From Halomicroarcula saliterrae (GTDB taxonomy: Archaea > Halobacteriota > Halobacteria > Halobacteriales > Haloarculaceae): 64,000 nt of DNA. Of this stretch, positions 34,502-42,317 are shown piece after piece. Made by a program: the position numbers and the translations under genes. The stretch spans positions 124,001-188,000 of the forward strand of contig NZ_JAMQON010000007.1 in the NCBI RefSeq assembly GCF_031624395.1. Direction: 5' to 3'. The notes beneath the pieces were generated by a model. The model was not told the origin of the DNA and did not search any database. It saw only the letters and a program-made list of their open reading frames with translations. Every line of letters begins with the position of its first letter. The first letter of the stretch is position 1.

Positions 34502-34530
34502 CGAGGCGGCGAGCGACGCTCGCCGCCTCG
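34502..34530 (+). terminator. perfect hairpin after the CNNM-type gene
   Basis: CGAGGCGGCGAGCG (34502-34515) pairs perfectly with CGCTCGCCGCCTCG (34517-34530), beginning the base after the stop codon. It lacks a T-tract, so it may be a stability or processing hairpin rather than a classic terminator. Confidence 0.5.
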
Positions 34531-34610
34531 AAAGCGACGCGGCGACCATCGGGAGCCGCGGAGCAGTAGCGAGGTTCCTCACTCCGTTCAGACCCTCGAA
34601 AGCGACGCGG
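34526..34610. repeat. 17-bp direct repeat pair
   Basis: CCTCGAAAGCGACGCGG occurs at 34526-34542 and again at 34594-34610, 68 bp apart. The first copy overlaps the right arm of the hairpin. Both lie in the gap between two genes pointing at each other. It could be a remnant of a duplicated 3' region. Confidence 0.6.
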
Positions 34611-34645
34611 TGAGAGCGAGGCGCGAAGCGCGCGAGCCGGCGGCG

Positions 34646-34948
34646 CTATCTGGGCGGCGTGTAGAAGTTCACCGTCTCCAGTGGCTCGTCGCCGTCGTTC
34701 TCGATGCCGTGGCGCTCGCCGGCCTCGATGCGGAGCAGGTCGCCCGCGTCGATGCGCTCGTCGGCACCGTCCACCGTTGCGACGCCCGTCCCCGAGACGA
34801 CGAACAGCCACTGGTCGCTGTCGGCGTGGTAGTTCTCCGGCCCGCCGACGCTCCGGCCGGGTTCGACGGTCATCTCGGCGGCCTGTGCCTCCTCGGTCGC
34901 CATAGCGACCTCGAAGTAGCGGTCGAACTCCAGATGGGTTCGCTCCAT
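34646..34948 (-). CDS. cupin-domain protein
   Basis: 100-aa single cupin. Motif 1 is GPENYHADSDQWLFVVSGTG (about 35-54) and motif 2 is GDLLRIEAGERHGIENDGDEPL (about 69-90). Metal ligand positions are partly filled (His, Glu/Gln, His). Small cupins of this kind can be mannose-6-phosphate isomerase-like or storage domains; activity is unknown. ATG 34948 (MERTHLEFDRYF) is preferred over a much longer open frame that runs antisense to the next gene. Confidence 0.85.
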   Translation of the reverse strand: MERTHLEFDRYFEVAMATEEAQAAEMTVEPGRSVGGPENYHADSDQWLFVVSGTGVATVDGADERIDAGDLLRIEAGERHGIENDGDEPLETVNFYTPPR

Positions 34949-35065
34949 GCGGGTGAGTGGGGCGGCGTCGTGGAGTCGGTTTCGACGGCGAGCGACCGGC
35001 GTCACACGGACGCCAGACGGCCGTCTGACGAGGGTATTTATCCGGGCGGCACCTGCCCAAAACCC

Positions 35066-35227
35066 ATGGACGAAGCGTTCCTCAACCTCGAGGAGGTCGA
35101 CGTCGAGTTGGACGAGGCGTTGCTCGATGCGGTCGACGAGAAGGCCTTCGCGGACCACCGGGACAACCGGGACGCCGCCATCCGCGACCTGCTGGACGAG
35201 TGGTTGAAACAGCGGGACGGGGACTGA
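35066..35227 (+). CDS. small ribbon-helix-helix-like protein
   Basis: 53 aa: MDEAFLNLEEVDVELDEALLDAVDEKAFADHRDNRDAAIRDLLDEWLKQR. It resembles a CopG-like RHH with an N-terminal strand (VDVELDE) and the NRDAAIRDLLDEW helix pair, as seen in haloarchaeal VapB-like or stand-alone DNA-binding proteins. A TATTTAT box at 35035-35041 lies about 25 nt upstream, which fixes this ATG as a leaderless start. No toxin is adjacent. Confidence 0.65.
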   Translation: MDEAFLNLEEVDVELDEALLDAVDEKAFADHRDNRDAAIRDLLDEWLKQRDGD

Positions 35228-35236
35228 GTACGCCGT

Positions 35237-36469
35237 TCAGAGCCGTACCGTCTCGCCCAGCGTCGGTGCCGAGGCCTCGAACCCCTCCGCCCGTAGCTCC
35301 TCGGCGAACGCGGCGGTCCGGTCGCCGTGGACTGCCAGCACGGGCGTGTCGCGGTAGTTGTCGAGGAAGCCGACCAGTCCGTCGCGGTCGGCGTGGGCCG
35401 AGAACTCGTGGAGTTCGACCTGCGCGCTGACGGGCATCACGCGGCCGTCGAGTTCGGCGCTGCCGGTGTCGAGCAGGGAGCGGCCCGGCGTTCCCTCGAC
35501 CTGGTAGCCCGTCAGCGCGACCTTGTTTGTGGGATGGTGGCGAATCGCCGGAACGTAGGTCATCGCGGGCCCGCCGTTGAGCATTCCCGACGTGGTGATA
35601 ATCACGGTGTTCTGCTCGGCGATGCGCTTTCGCTGGCCGTCCCGCCCGGTCACGAACCGCGCGCTCGACGTGGCCCCGCGCAACGCATCGGCGTCCCGAA
35701 GGAACTCGGGATGGCGTTTCAGCTGTTTCGTGACCCGCTGGCCCATCCCGTCGACGTAGCAGTCGATATCGTGAGCGTTACAGACTAACATCGCCTCCTG
35801 CGTTCGGCCGATAGCGAACGCCGGAACCACGACGGTGCCGCCCTCCCACACCGTCTGTTGCACGCTCTCGGCGAAGCGCTGTTCGACCGTCTCGCGGACC
35901 TCGTGAGTGACGTCCGAGTACGTCGACTCGCAGATGACCGCGTCGGCCTCGGGTCGAGCGGTCGAGGGCGCGACCAGTCGCTGGTCACCGGTGTGGAAGT
36001 CGCCGGTGTAGAGCAAGCGAGTCTCCCCATCGTCCACCAGCACGTGGGCGCTGCCGGGGATGTGACCGGCGTTGTAGAACGTCACCTCGTAGCCCGCGGC
36101 CTCGAAGGACTCGTCGTAGCCGTGGGTCTCCGAAGCCTGTGTCAGCCGTCGGACGTCAGTATCGGTAAAGGGACAGCGCGGCGTCGAGCCGTGGAGTTTC
36201 AGCGTGTCCTCGGCCAGCGTCGTCGCCAGGTCCCGCGTCGGCGGGGTCCAGTGGACCGGCGGCAGGTCGCCACTGGACATGAGCGCCGGCACCGCGCCGG
36301 CGTGGTCCAGATGGCCGTGGCTCACCACGACGGCGTCGGGGTCGACGTCGCCGACCGGGTACTGTGGCGGGGACTCGCTGGCCATGCCGTAGTCGAGCAG
36401 TAGCGACTCGTCTACGAGGACGGCGCTGCGCCCGATTTCGTCGGCCCCACCCAGGAACTGGACCTCCAT
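35237..36469 (-). CDS. beta-CASP metallo-beta-lactamase-fold ribonuclease
   Basis: 410-aa RNA-processing-type nuclease of the CPSF73/RNase J superfamily. MBL motif 2 is SHGHLDHAGAV (about 51-61), and GHIPGSAHVLV and LYTGDF (about 130-165) give motifs 3 and 4. The beta-CASP insert carries VVVPAFAIGRTQE (motif A region) and motif B/C is EFSAHADRDGLV (about 355-366). No KH domains are present, which separates it from aCPSF1 and suggests an aCPSF2-like or Int11-like role. ATG 36469 (MEVQFLGGADEIG) is the family start. The structured element at 36551-36801 lies directly upstream. Confidence 0.92.
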   Translation of the reverse strand: MEVQFLGGADEIGRSAVLVDESLLLDYGMASESPPQYPVGDVDPDAVVVSHGHLDHAGAVPALMSSGDLPPVHWTPPTRDLATTLAEDTLKLHGSTPRCPFTDTDVRRLTQASETHGYDESFEAAGYEVTFYNAGHIPGSAHVLVDDGETRLLYTGDFHTGDQRLVAPSTARPEADAVICESTYSDVTHEVRETVEQRFAESVQQTVWEGGTVVVPAFAIGRTQEAMLVCNAHDIDCYVDGMGQRVTKQLKRHPEFLRDADALRGATSSARFVTGRDGQRKRIAEQNTVIITTSGMLNGGPAMTYVPAIRHHPTNKVALTGYQVEGTPGRSLLDTGSAELDGRVMPVSAQVELHEFSAHADRDGLVGFLDNYRDTPVLAVHGDRTAAFAEELRAEGFEASAPTLGETVRL

Positions 36470-36532
36470 TGAACTCTCATAGACCGCGACGTGGTTTGCC
36501 TTCGTCGGTTCAGGGCGGCAGTCCTTAGTACG

Positions 36533-36804
36533 GAGAGCCAGACCGCAAACAGCCAGAAAGCCCCCGTGTTCTCGACTCGCGCGGCTCGCTGCGCTCCTCG
36601 GCCTTTGGCCTGCGGTGCTTGTGTCGCCGTGCTTCGTCGAGAACACGGCCCCTTTCAGTCCCGCCCATGCCGGCTGACCAACCGGCTACGGGCGGAATGA
36701 AAGGGGCGGCTGGCTTCGGGAACCCCGACGAAGCAAGCACGTGAGCAAAGCGAGCGCGCACAGCGAGTCGCGGGACCGAAGCCAGCCGGGGCTTTCTGGC
36801 TCTC
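36533..36804. other. nested inverted repeats forming a near-gapless four-way junction
   Basis: No gene lies in 36470-36839. The outer stem AGCCAGAAAGCCCC (36551-36564) pairs perfectly with 36788-36801. Inside, three hairpins abut each other. Stem A is 36565-36576 with 36636-36647 (12 bp, perfect). Stem B is 36649-36666 with 36690-36706 (about 16 bp, one bulge) and has its own GCCGG/CCGGC inner pairing. Stem C is 36708-36719 with 36776-36787 (12 bp, perfect). Only one unpaired base separates neighbouring stems, giving a cloverleaf. GAGAGCC (36533-36539) can extend the outer stem with 36798-36804. It may be a structured RNA, a cruciform site or a relic repeat. It lies between a kinase gene end and a nuclease gene start, both on the minus strand. 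Confidence 0.8.
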
Positions 36805-36839
36805 TGCATGGTTCCAGTAAACACGGCTGTACGCTCGGG

Positions 36840-38789
36840 CTACCGCAACAGCGCCGTCGGCCGTCGTGCGGCGTCCGCGAGAGACTGGCCCTCCCCGACG
36901 GCCGGCAGGCGGAGCGTGGCGACGGTCCCCTCTTCCGAAGCGAGCTGGAACGAGCCGCCGTACTGCGTGACGACCCAGTTGACGAGCCAGAGCCCGAGCC
37001 CTTTGCCGTGTTCCAGCGGCGTCTCCTGACCCGCCTCGACGACCGCGACCTCCATCTGCGGGATGCCGGGGCCGTCGTCGCTGACGGTCACGACGACCCA
37101 GTCGCCGTCGTCGCGGGCGGAAAGCGAGACGGTCGTGTCGCCGTCGGTGTCGTGGGTGATGGCGTTGGTCACCAGTTCGCCGATGGCGGTCTCGAGTTCG
37201 GTCCCGGCACAGATGTCCCGGCCGGTGTCGACGGCGACCTCGACCGTCGCGGCCGGGAACTCCTCGCGGTGTCTGTCGGCGACAGCCGTCAGGACGGTGG
37301 ACGGGTCGAGCCGGACCGGCTGGTGGGCCCGCTTTGCGAGCTTCTCCAGTTCGCGGGCCCGCTCGCTGAGCGACACCAGCCGGCGGAGCGGCCGGCGGAT
37401 TTTGGCCTGGACGTCGATCCCCTCTGGAGGGTCGTGGATGAAGTCCGTGTACCCCTCGATGACGGTGAGTTCGTTGCGGAGGTTGTGCCGGAGCACGCGG
37501 TTCAGTAGCTCCACGAGACGCGTGATGCGCTGTTGCTCGGTCACGTCCTGCTGGAAGCCGAGGTAGTGCGTCACCGTCCCGGTCTCGTCCTCGATGGGGG
37601 TCACCGTGATGCGGTTCCAGAACGGCGTCCCGTCGCGGCGGTAGTTCAGAATCCGGGTCGTGGCGGGCTGATTCGTTTCGATGCCCTCCCGCAACACCGC
37701 CACTCCCTCGGGGTCGGTGCCCGGTCCCTGAAGCATCCGGCAGTTGTGCCCGAGTATCTGGGCTTCGCTGTAGCCGGTGACCGTCTCGAAAGCGTCGTTG
37801 ACGTAGACGATGGGGTTGTCCGGCTCCGTCGCGTCGGCCATGGTGATGGGGACCTCGGCCGCATCCATCGCCCGCGTCCGGAGGCGAATCTCGGATTCGC
37901 GCTCCTTGCGCTCGGTGATGTCCCGGGCGACGCCCTGTATCGCCGTCACCGAACCCCCGTTCGTGATGGGCGTCGCGTTGATTTCCATCGGCACCTCCCG
38001 GCCGTCGCGGTGGAGGAACGTGAGTTCGAGCTGTTGGACCGTCTGCCCGTCGAGGAGCCGACCGAACGCGTCGAGCGCATCTGGCGTCGTGGCGTCGGAG
38101 ATGTGCGTCGCGAAGTTATCGCCGACGAGCGCTGCCGGCCCGTAGCCCAGCGCCCGCTCGACGGCCTCGGAGACGTAGGTGAACTGCCCGGCGGTGTCGA
38201 TGCGGTAGATGACGTCGAAGCTGTTCCGGGCGATGCCCTCGAACCGGGATTTCTCGGCCCGCAGCTGGGCCGTCCGTTCGGCCTGTTCGCGCTCGTACTC
38301 CCGGCGCTCGATGGCACGGCCGGCCAGCCGGGCGACGAGTTCGACGAACAGCTGTTCGGCCTCCGAGAAGGGGCGCTCACGCGGGTCCTCGTCGGCGAAA
38401 CAGACCGTGCCGTACACCGCATCGCCAGCGACTATTTTACAGCCGATGTACGACCCCAGACCGAAGGCCTCGTAGGCGCGCTCGGGGACGTCCGGTGACA
38501 CCCGCGCGTCCTGAACGCTCAGATGGCCCTCCAGCTGGACGGTCCGCCGACAGTACGCCTCGTCCAGCGGGCACTGCTCCCCGGGCTGGATATCGGCGTG
38601 TCCGCCGACGGCGTGCTCGATATACTGGGTCCCGTCCTCGATTCGCGTCAGGAAGCCGATGCCGGCGCCGAGCCGGCCCGTCCCGGCAGTGAGTGCCGCC
38701 TCCACCGCCGTCGGGAACGGCCGGCTCCGGTCGGCGAAGGCCTCGTACACCCGCTCACGGTAGTCCGCCGACGAGTCTGCGCCGGTCAT
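36840..38789 (-). CDS. LOV-domain sensor histidine kinase (GAF-PAS-LOV-HATPase)
   Basis: 649-aa soluble sensor kinase. A GAF domain spans about 20-160, PAS 1 about 181-295, and a second PAS about 305-418 with the LOV signature GHNCRMLQGPGTDPEGV; Cys350 is the expected FMN-adduct residue, and FWNRITVTP (about 390-398) and YLGFQQDVT supply the other conserved LOV residues (Asn, Gln). The phosphoacceptor box RVLRHNLRNELTVIEGY (His435) is the haloarchaeal HisKA variant, followed by a HATPase with N, G1 (DDGPGIP) and G2 (GKGLGLWLV) boxes. No membrane helix or receiver domain is present. Blue-light sensing is a strong inference. The output partner is not in this window. Confidence 0.9.
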   Translation of the reverse strand: MTGADSSADYRERVYEAFADRSRPFPTAVEAALTAGTGRLGAGIGFLTRIEDGTQYIEHAVGGHADIQPGEQCPLDEAYCRRTVQLEGHLSVQDARVSPDVPERAYEAFGLGSYIGCKIVAGDAVYGTVCFADEDPRERPFSEAEQLFVELVARLAGRAIERREYEREQAERTAQLRAEKSRFEGIARNSFDVIYRIDTAGQFTYVSEAVERALGYGPAALVGDNFATHISDATTPDALDAFGRLLDGQTVQQLELTFLHRDGREVPMEINATPITNGGSVTAIQGVARDITERKERESEIRLRTRAMDAAEVPITMADATEPDNPIVYVNDAFETVTGYSEAQILGHNCRMLQGPGTDPEGVAVLREGIETNQPATTRILNYRRDGTPFWNRITVTPIEDETGTVTHYLGFQQDVTEQQRITRLVELLNRVLRHNLRNELTVIEGYTDFIHDPPEGIDVQAKIRRPLRRLVSLSERARELEKLAKRAHQPVRLDPSTVLTAVADRHREEFPAATVEVAVDTGRDICAGTELETAIGELVTNAITHDTDGDTTVSLSARDDGDWVVVTVSDDGPGIPQMEVAVVEAGQETPLEHGKGLGLWLVNWVVTQYGGSFQLASEEGTVATLRLPAVGEGQSLADAARRPTALLR

Positions 38790-38886
38790 GGTTCGAGACG
38801 TGTGATGGCTACAGTTAGCGTTCGAGCAATATAGTTACACTGGCAGGAGACAGTCATAAACGGCCACTGCGACGGGAGCCGCCGAG

Positions 38887-39522
38887 TCAGTCGACGGAAA
38901 GCGTCGTCGGGTCGATATCGACCGCGACCTCGTTGTGCCGCATGAACGGCGGGGTCCACGGGTCGTTGTACTGGAGGACGACCGGGTCGCCCAGCGCCTC
39001 GACGCCGTCGGCCGCGAGCGTCCCGAGCAGTCGCTCGCGGGCGCGACCGACGCGGCGGGCGGTCGCGTACCAGCCGAACTCGCGGACGGCGGCCGTCCGT
39101 GGTGGCTCGACGACCAGACTGACGCGGGGGTCGGTCGGCACGGGAGCGGTCGCGGGAGTGTACGACGCGGGGAGCCAGAACGTCATCGTCACGCCGTCCC
39201 CGTCCGTGTCGGTCCGCACCGGCGCCGTCATCGCGACGGTGGCGCCGTCGGTCCGAACCGGTGCCGTCATCTCGACACGCTTCTCGCCCTCGTTCGCCCC
39301 GGAGAGGTAGCCAAACAGCCGGCGGAAGGCCTCGCCGGCCGTCGGCGCCGTCGTTTCGACGAGGACGGTCTGTGGGTACTGGCGTATCTCGACGCCGTCC
39401 AGTTCGTCGACAGTCTCGAACGGGACCCGCGCCGTCGTCCGGGTGACGTACAGTCCCCACGCGACCCAGAGCGTGACCGCCGCCCCGAGGGCGGCAAGCA
39501 GCGGCCGGAGACGGGAGCGCAT
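38887..39522 (-). CDS. SOUL-family heme-binding protein
   Basis: 211 aa. An N-terminal membrane anchor (about 6-26) is followed by the SOUL domain: VPFETVDELDGVEIRQYPQTVLVET (about 33-57), FRRLFGYLSGANEG (about 66-79), VEMTAPVRT repeated twice (about 84 and 97), and the C-terminal YNDPWTPPFMRHNEVAVDI. The family binds heme or tetrapyrroles in eukaryotes; in archaea its role is unknown. It lies next to the LOV kinase but is separately transcribed. Confidence 0.9.
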   Translation of the reverse strand: MRSRLRPLLAALGAAVTLWVAWGLYVTRTTARVPFETVDELDGVEIRQYPQTVLVETTAPTAGEAFRRLFGYLSGANEGEKRVEMTAPVRTDGATVAMTAPVRTDTDGDGVTMTFWLPASYTPATAPVPTDPRVSLVVEPPRTAAVREFGWYATARRVGRARERLLGTLAADGVEALGDPVVLQYNDPWTPPFMRHNEVAVDIDPTTLSVD

Positions 39523-39667
39523 GGTGTGACTGACGCGACCGGCGGGGAAAAGTATTGTTCAGACTATAGCTTCGGCCCGGACATGTGACGTGGTAGCATC
39601 GCTTTTGTGGGCTGGTAACACTACTACATAAACAATTATTATGATTGCCGAACAAGGTGAACTCGTC

Positions 39668-39787
39668 ATGGCAACACGCCAGCAATCCCCGACCACGTAC
39701 CACACGTGCAGCTGCGGCGAGGAGTTCGACACGACACAGGAGCTCCTCGACCACGCACGAGAGGCTCACGGGCTCTCAGTATTCTGA
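39668..39787 (+). CDS. micro-protein with C2H2-type zinc finger
   Basis: 39 aa: a short lead, then HTCSCGEEFDTTQELLDHAREAHG, where CxC and HxxxxH could bind one zinc. I prefer ATG 39668 because AGGTGA lies 7 nt upstream. An in-frame ATG at 39641 would add nine residues (MIAEQGELV) behind an AT-rich stretch that may hold the promoter. Such tiny zinc-finger proteins are common in haloarchaea and mostly uncharacterised. Confidence 0.7.
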   Translation: MATRQQSPTTYHTCSCGEEFDTTQELLDHAREAHGLSVF

Positions 39788-39802
39788 GGCTGGCGCTCGT
39801 TT

Positions 39803-40084
39803 TCAGGACTGCGTGTCCACGTCCGGCCGCACGCTAAAACGCGTGTATCCGCCGTGTGAGAGGTCCAGCGCCCCCAGCCACCAGTTCCATCGCTCGGCGA
39901 GCGAGTAGTCGGCGGGGGCGTCCTGCAGGTTCGCGACGACGATATCGACCGTGAGCTCGCCGTCGAAGTCCGCGTCGTACTGCCCCCCGTCGGCCATGTC
40001 GCCGGCCTGTCGCGCCACCACCCCGGCCGCCCCCGCGTCGTCGAACGTCTCGCGCAGCACGCGTTCGAGTTCCTGTCGGTCCAC
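39803..40084 (-). CDS. uncharacterised haloarchaeal protein
   Basis: 93 aa with GTG start, beginning VDRQELERVLRETFDDAGAAGVVARQAGDMADGG, a helical first half, then a beta-rich LTVDIVVANLQDAP and WNWWLGALDLSHGGYTRFSV. It is soluble and acidic. I do not recognise a family. Convergent with the micro-protein at 39668, 15 nt apart. Confidence 0.6.
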   Translation of the reverse strand: MDRQELERVLRETFDDAGAAGVVARQAGDMADGGQYDADFDGELTVDIVVANLQDAPADYSLAERWNWWLGALDLSHGGYTRFSVRPDVDTQS

Positions 40085-40230
40085 ACCTCTGTGTGGCGTG
40101 CTATCGTCTTGAATCTACGGCTCGGCATACGACCAGTGCCACAGAACTCACCACGCCAGCGGGGCGGTTCTCGAATCTCGGCACCGAACCGATAGAAAAG
40201 TTAACCCAGTTTCGTACACAACTGTTCGGT

Positions 40231-40506
40231 ATGGCTACGGCTGTCAAGATGGACGAGGAGACGAAATCCCAGCTTGAGGAGTTGCAAGCCGAAATCAAAC
40301 TCAAAACGGGGACCAAAGTGACCCAGCAGGAGTTGCTGGCCCGTCTGGTCGAGTCGGCTGTCGAATCGCGGACAGCGTTCGTCGATTCGTTCCGCGACGG
40401 CACGGCGACACTCAGTGATGGAGAACTCGCTGCGTTCAATGAGGGCCAGATTAGCTCGGGTGTCGAGACGACAGAAGACGATATCGACGACATCCTCTAC
40501 GGATGA
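40231..40506 (+). CDS. vapB: VapB-type antitoxin
   Basis: 91-aa partner of the PIN protein downstream. The N-terminal half (VKMDEETKSQLEELQAEIKLKTGTKVTQQELLARLVESAV) is an RHH-like DNA-binding segment. The acidic C-terminal half (about 50-91) with DGTATLSDGELAAF...DDIDDILYG would occupy the toxin groove. It overlaps vapC by 4 nt as ATGA. A TTCGTACACAACTGTTCGGT sequence precedes the ATG with no obvious TATA box. Confidence 0.85.
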   Translation: MATAVKMDEETKSQLEELQAEIKLKTGTKVTQQELLARLVESAVESRTAFVDSFRDGTATLSDGELAAFNEGQISSGVETTEDDIDDILYG

Positions 40507-40943
40507 GCGTCTTTGTCGATACAGGCGTATTCTACGCACACCACGACACCGACGCTAGCCGGCATGCTGTCGGGATGGATGCGCTGAACACCGTGCTCAA
40601 ATCGCCCGAGTACGGATACGTGCTGACGAGCGACTACGTGTACGACGAAGTCGTGACACTCACTCACCGGCGAACTGGCGATATTGCTGCCGGAATCGAG
40701 GTTGGCCGACGTATTCGCGGCGAGGGATATCCCGACGCTATCGAGGTCCTACACGGCTCACGGCAGCAGTTCGCAGATGCTGTTACCGTTCATCAGGAGT
40801 ATGCCGACCACAGGCTCAGCTTCACCGATGCGATGACAGTCACGCTGGTCGATTACCACGATATAGACACAGTTCTGAGCTTCGACGATGACTTCGACGG
40901 CGTCGTTGATCGCCTCGATCCAGCGACGATTGCCGCTCCCTGA
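40503..40943 (+). CDS. vapC: VapC-type PIN-domain ribonuclease toxin
   Basis: 146-aa PIN domain. The acidic catalytic residues are visible: Asp6 in SVFVDTGVFYA, Asp/Glu in SDYVYDEVVTL (about 44-54), Asp in LSFTDAMTV (about 100-108) and the LSFDDDFDGV C-terminal patch. It is expected to cleave a tRNA or rRNA when freed from the antitoxin. The cassette has less GC bias than its neighbours, in keeping with a mobile toxin-antitoxin module. Confidence 0.9.
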   Translation: MSVFVDTGVFYAHHDTDASRHAVGMDALNTVLKSPEYGYVLTSDYVYDEVVTLTHRRTGDIAAGIEVGRRIRGEGYPDAIEVLHGSRQQFADAVTVHQEYADHRLSFTDAMTVTLVDYHDIDTVLSFDDDFDGVVDRLDPATIAAP

Positions 40944-41092
40944 TACCGCCGGCTATCCCATTTTGAGCGAATTCGATGTCCCGCGGGTCCCGTTCTCGAC
41001 GCGAACTGCTACGCCGGTCTCTCTAGCCGCGTCTGGTACCAACTCCCCGACCAACGCACGAAAAAATCAGCGAGTTTGAGACCGACTGGCTG

Positions 41093-41192
41093 CCCTTCTC
41101 TGCAAGAAGGGAACCGCAGTCTCGCGCTGAAACGCTCACGGGCGGTGACCCGCCCGTTCGCAAATCGAGGTCTTCCCGACGGTCAGACCTCG
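41093..41192. terminator. three consecutive hairpins between vapC and rhodanese gene ends
   Basis: Stem 1 is CCCTTCT/AGAAGGG (41093-41111, 5-nt loop). Stem 2 is ACGGGCGG/CCGCCCGT (41138-41157, 4-nt loop). Stem 3 is CGAGGTCT/AGACCTCG (41166-41192, 11-nt loop). They lie where vapC and the minus-strand rhodanese gene converge and could stop transcription in both directions. 40944-41092 holds no gene. Confidence 0.55.
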
Positions 41193-41206
41193 CGACGCTC
41201 GACCGG

Positions 41207-42061
41207 TCAGTTGCCCTTCTCGATGGGCGCGCCGACGAGGTTGCCCCACTCGGTCCAGGAGCCGTCGTAGTTGACGGTGTCGTCGTAGCCCAGCAGTTCG
41301 TGGAGCGCGAACCACGCGACCGAGGAGCGCTCGCCGATGCGGCAGTAGGCGACGGTCGTGGAGTCGCCGTCGATGCCGTACTCGCCGTAGAGCTCTTCGA
41401 GCTCGTCGTAGCTCTTGAAGGTGCCGTCGTCGTTGGTGACGGCGGCCCACGAGATGTTCTGTGCGCCGGGGACGTGGCCGCCGCGCTGGGCGGTCTCCTG
41501 GAGTCCGGGCGGCGCGAGAATCTCGCCGGAGAACTCCTCGGGCGAGCGGACATCGACCAGCGGCAGTTCCTTGTCGACGGCGTTCTCGACGTCGTCTCGG
41601 TAGGCGCGGATGGACTCGCGCGGGCCGGACGCCTCGTACTCGGCCTCGGAGAACTCGGGGACCTCGTCGGTCGTCTCGTAGTCGTTCTCGATCCAGTACT
41701 CGCGGCCGCCGTCGAGGAGCTTCACGTCGTCGTGGCCGTAGTACTTGAACTGCCAGTAGGTGTAGGCGGCGAACCAGTTGGAGTTGTCACCGTACAGCAC
41801 GACGGTGTCGTCCTCGCTGATACCGGCGGCACCCATCGTCGCCTCGAACTCGTCCTTCGAGAGGATGTCGCGTGTGGTCTGGTCCTGCAGGTCCGTCTCC
41901 CAGTTGAAGCCGATGGCACCGGGCGCGTGGGCCTCGTCGTAGGCTTCCGTGTCGACGTCGACTTCGACCAGTCGGAGGTCGGAGTCGTCGTCCTGGAACT
42001 CGTCTAAGTGCTCGCTGGCCCAGTCGGCCGAGACGAGCACGTCGTTGGCGTAATCAGTCAT
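41207..42061 (-). CDS. thiosulfate sulfurtransferase (two rhodanese domains)
   Basis: 284 aa. An N-terminal inactive rhodanese domain (about 5-130; no Cys at the active-site loop, which reads VVLYGDNSNW) is followed by a catalytic domain with Cys240 in YCRIGERSSVAW and DVRSPEEFSG. The CRxGxR loop fits thiosulfate rather than mercaptopyruvate. The gene is divergent from a second rhodanese gene, and a TAATATATGG TATA box lies near 42091-42100. Confidence 0.92.
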   Translation of the reverse strand: MTDYANDVLVSADWASEHLDEFQDDDSDLRLVEVDVDTEAYDEAHAPGAIGFNWETDLQDQTTRDILSKDEFEATMGAAGISEDDTVVLYGDNSNWFAAYTYWQFKYYGHDDVKLLDGGREYWIENDYETTDEVPEFSEAEYEASGPRESIRAYRDDVENAVDKELPLVDVRSPEEFSGEILAPPGLQETAQRGGHVPGAQNISWAAVTNDDGTFKSYDELEELYGEYGIDGDSTTVAYCRIGERSSVAWFALHELLGYDDTVNYDGSWTEWGNLVGAPIEKGN

Positions 42062-42317
42062 AGTGCGTTGAACCGTTAGTCTACCAGCCATATATTACCA
42101 CGAGTGTCGGCATGGACGGCCACTCCTCCCCTGTGACGGCATATGTTGCCCCTACAACAGGAGTGGCGAATGTCAACGTTACACATCATGTCGGCCTGAA
42201 GGGACAGGCGTGAGGCGCCCGTCGGGGAGACAGTCTGAGAGAGTCAGCAACTGCTGCCGGTATCTTCGAGGAGCGCTTTCCGAGTTTTCAAGCGGCCCGA
42301 GCGGGAACGACCCGGTA

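Noticed and set aside
32438-34582. 714-codon open frame on the minus strand
   Set aside because: It is antisense to the SDR and CNNM-type genes, which have clear motifs.
36551-36801. CRISPR or insertion sequence as the source of the inverted repeats
   Set aside because: There are no regularly spaced identical repeats and no transposase frame inside; the arms are all different.
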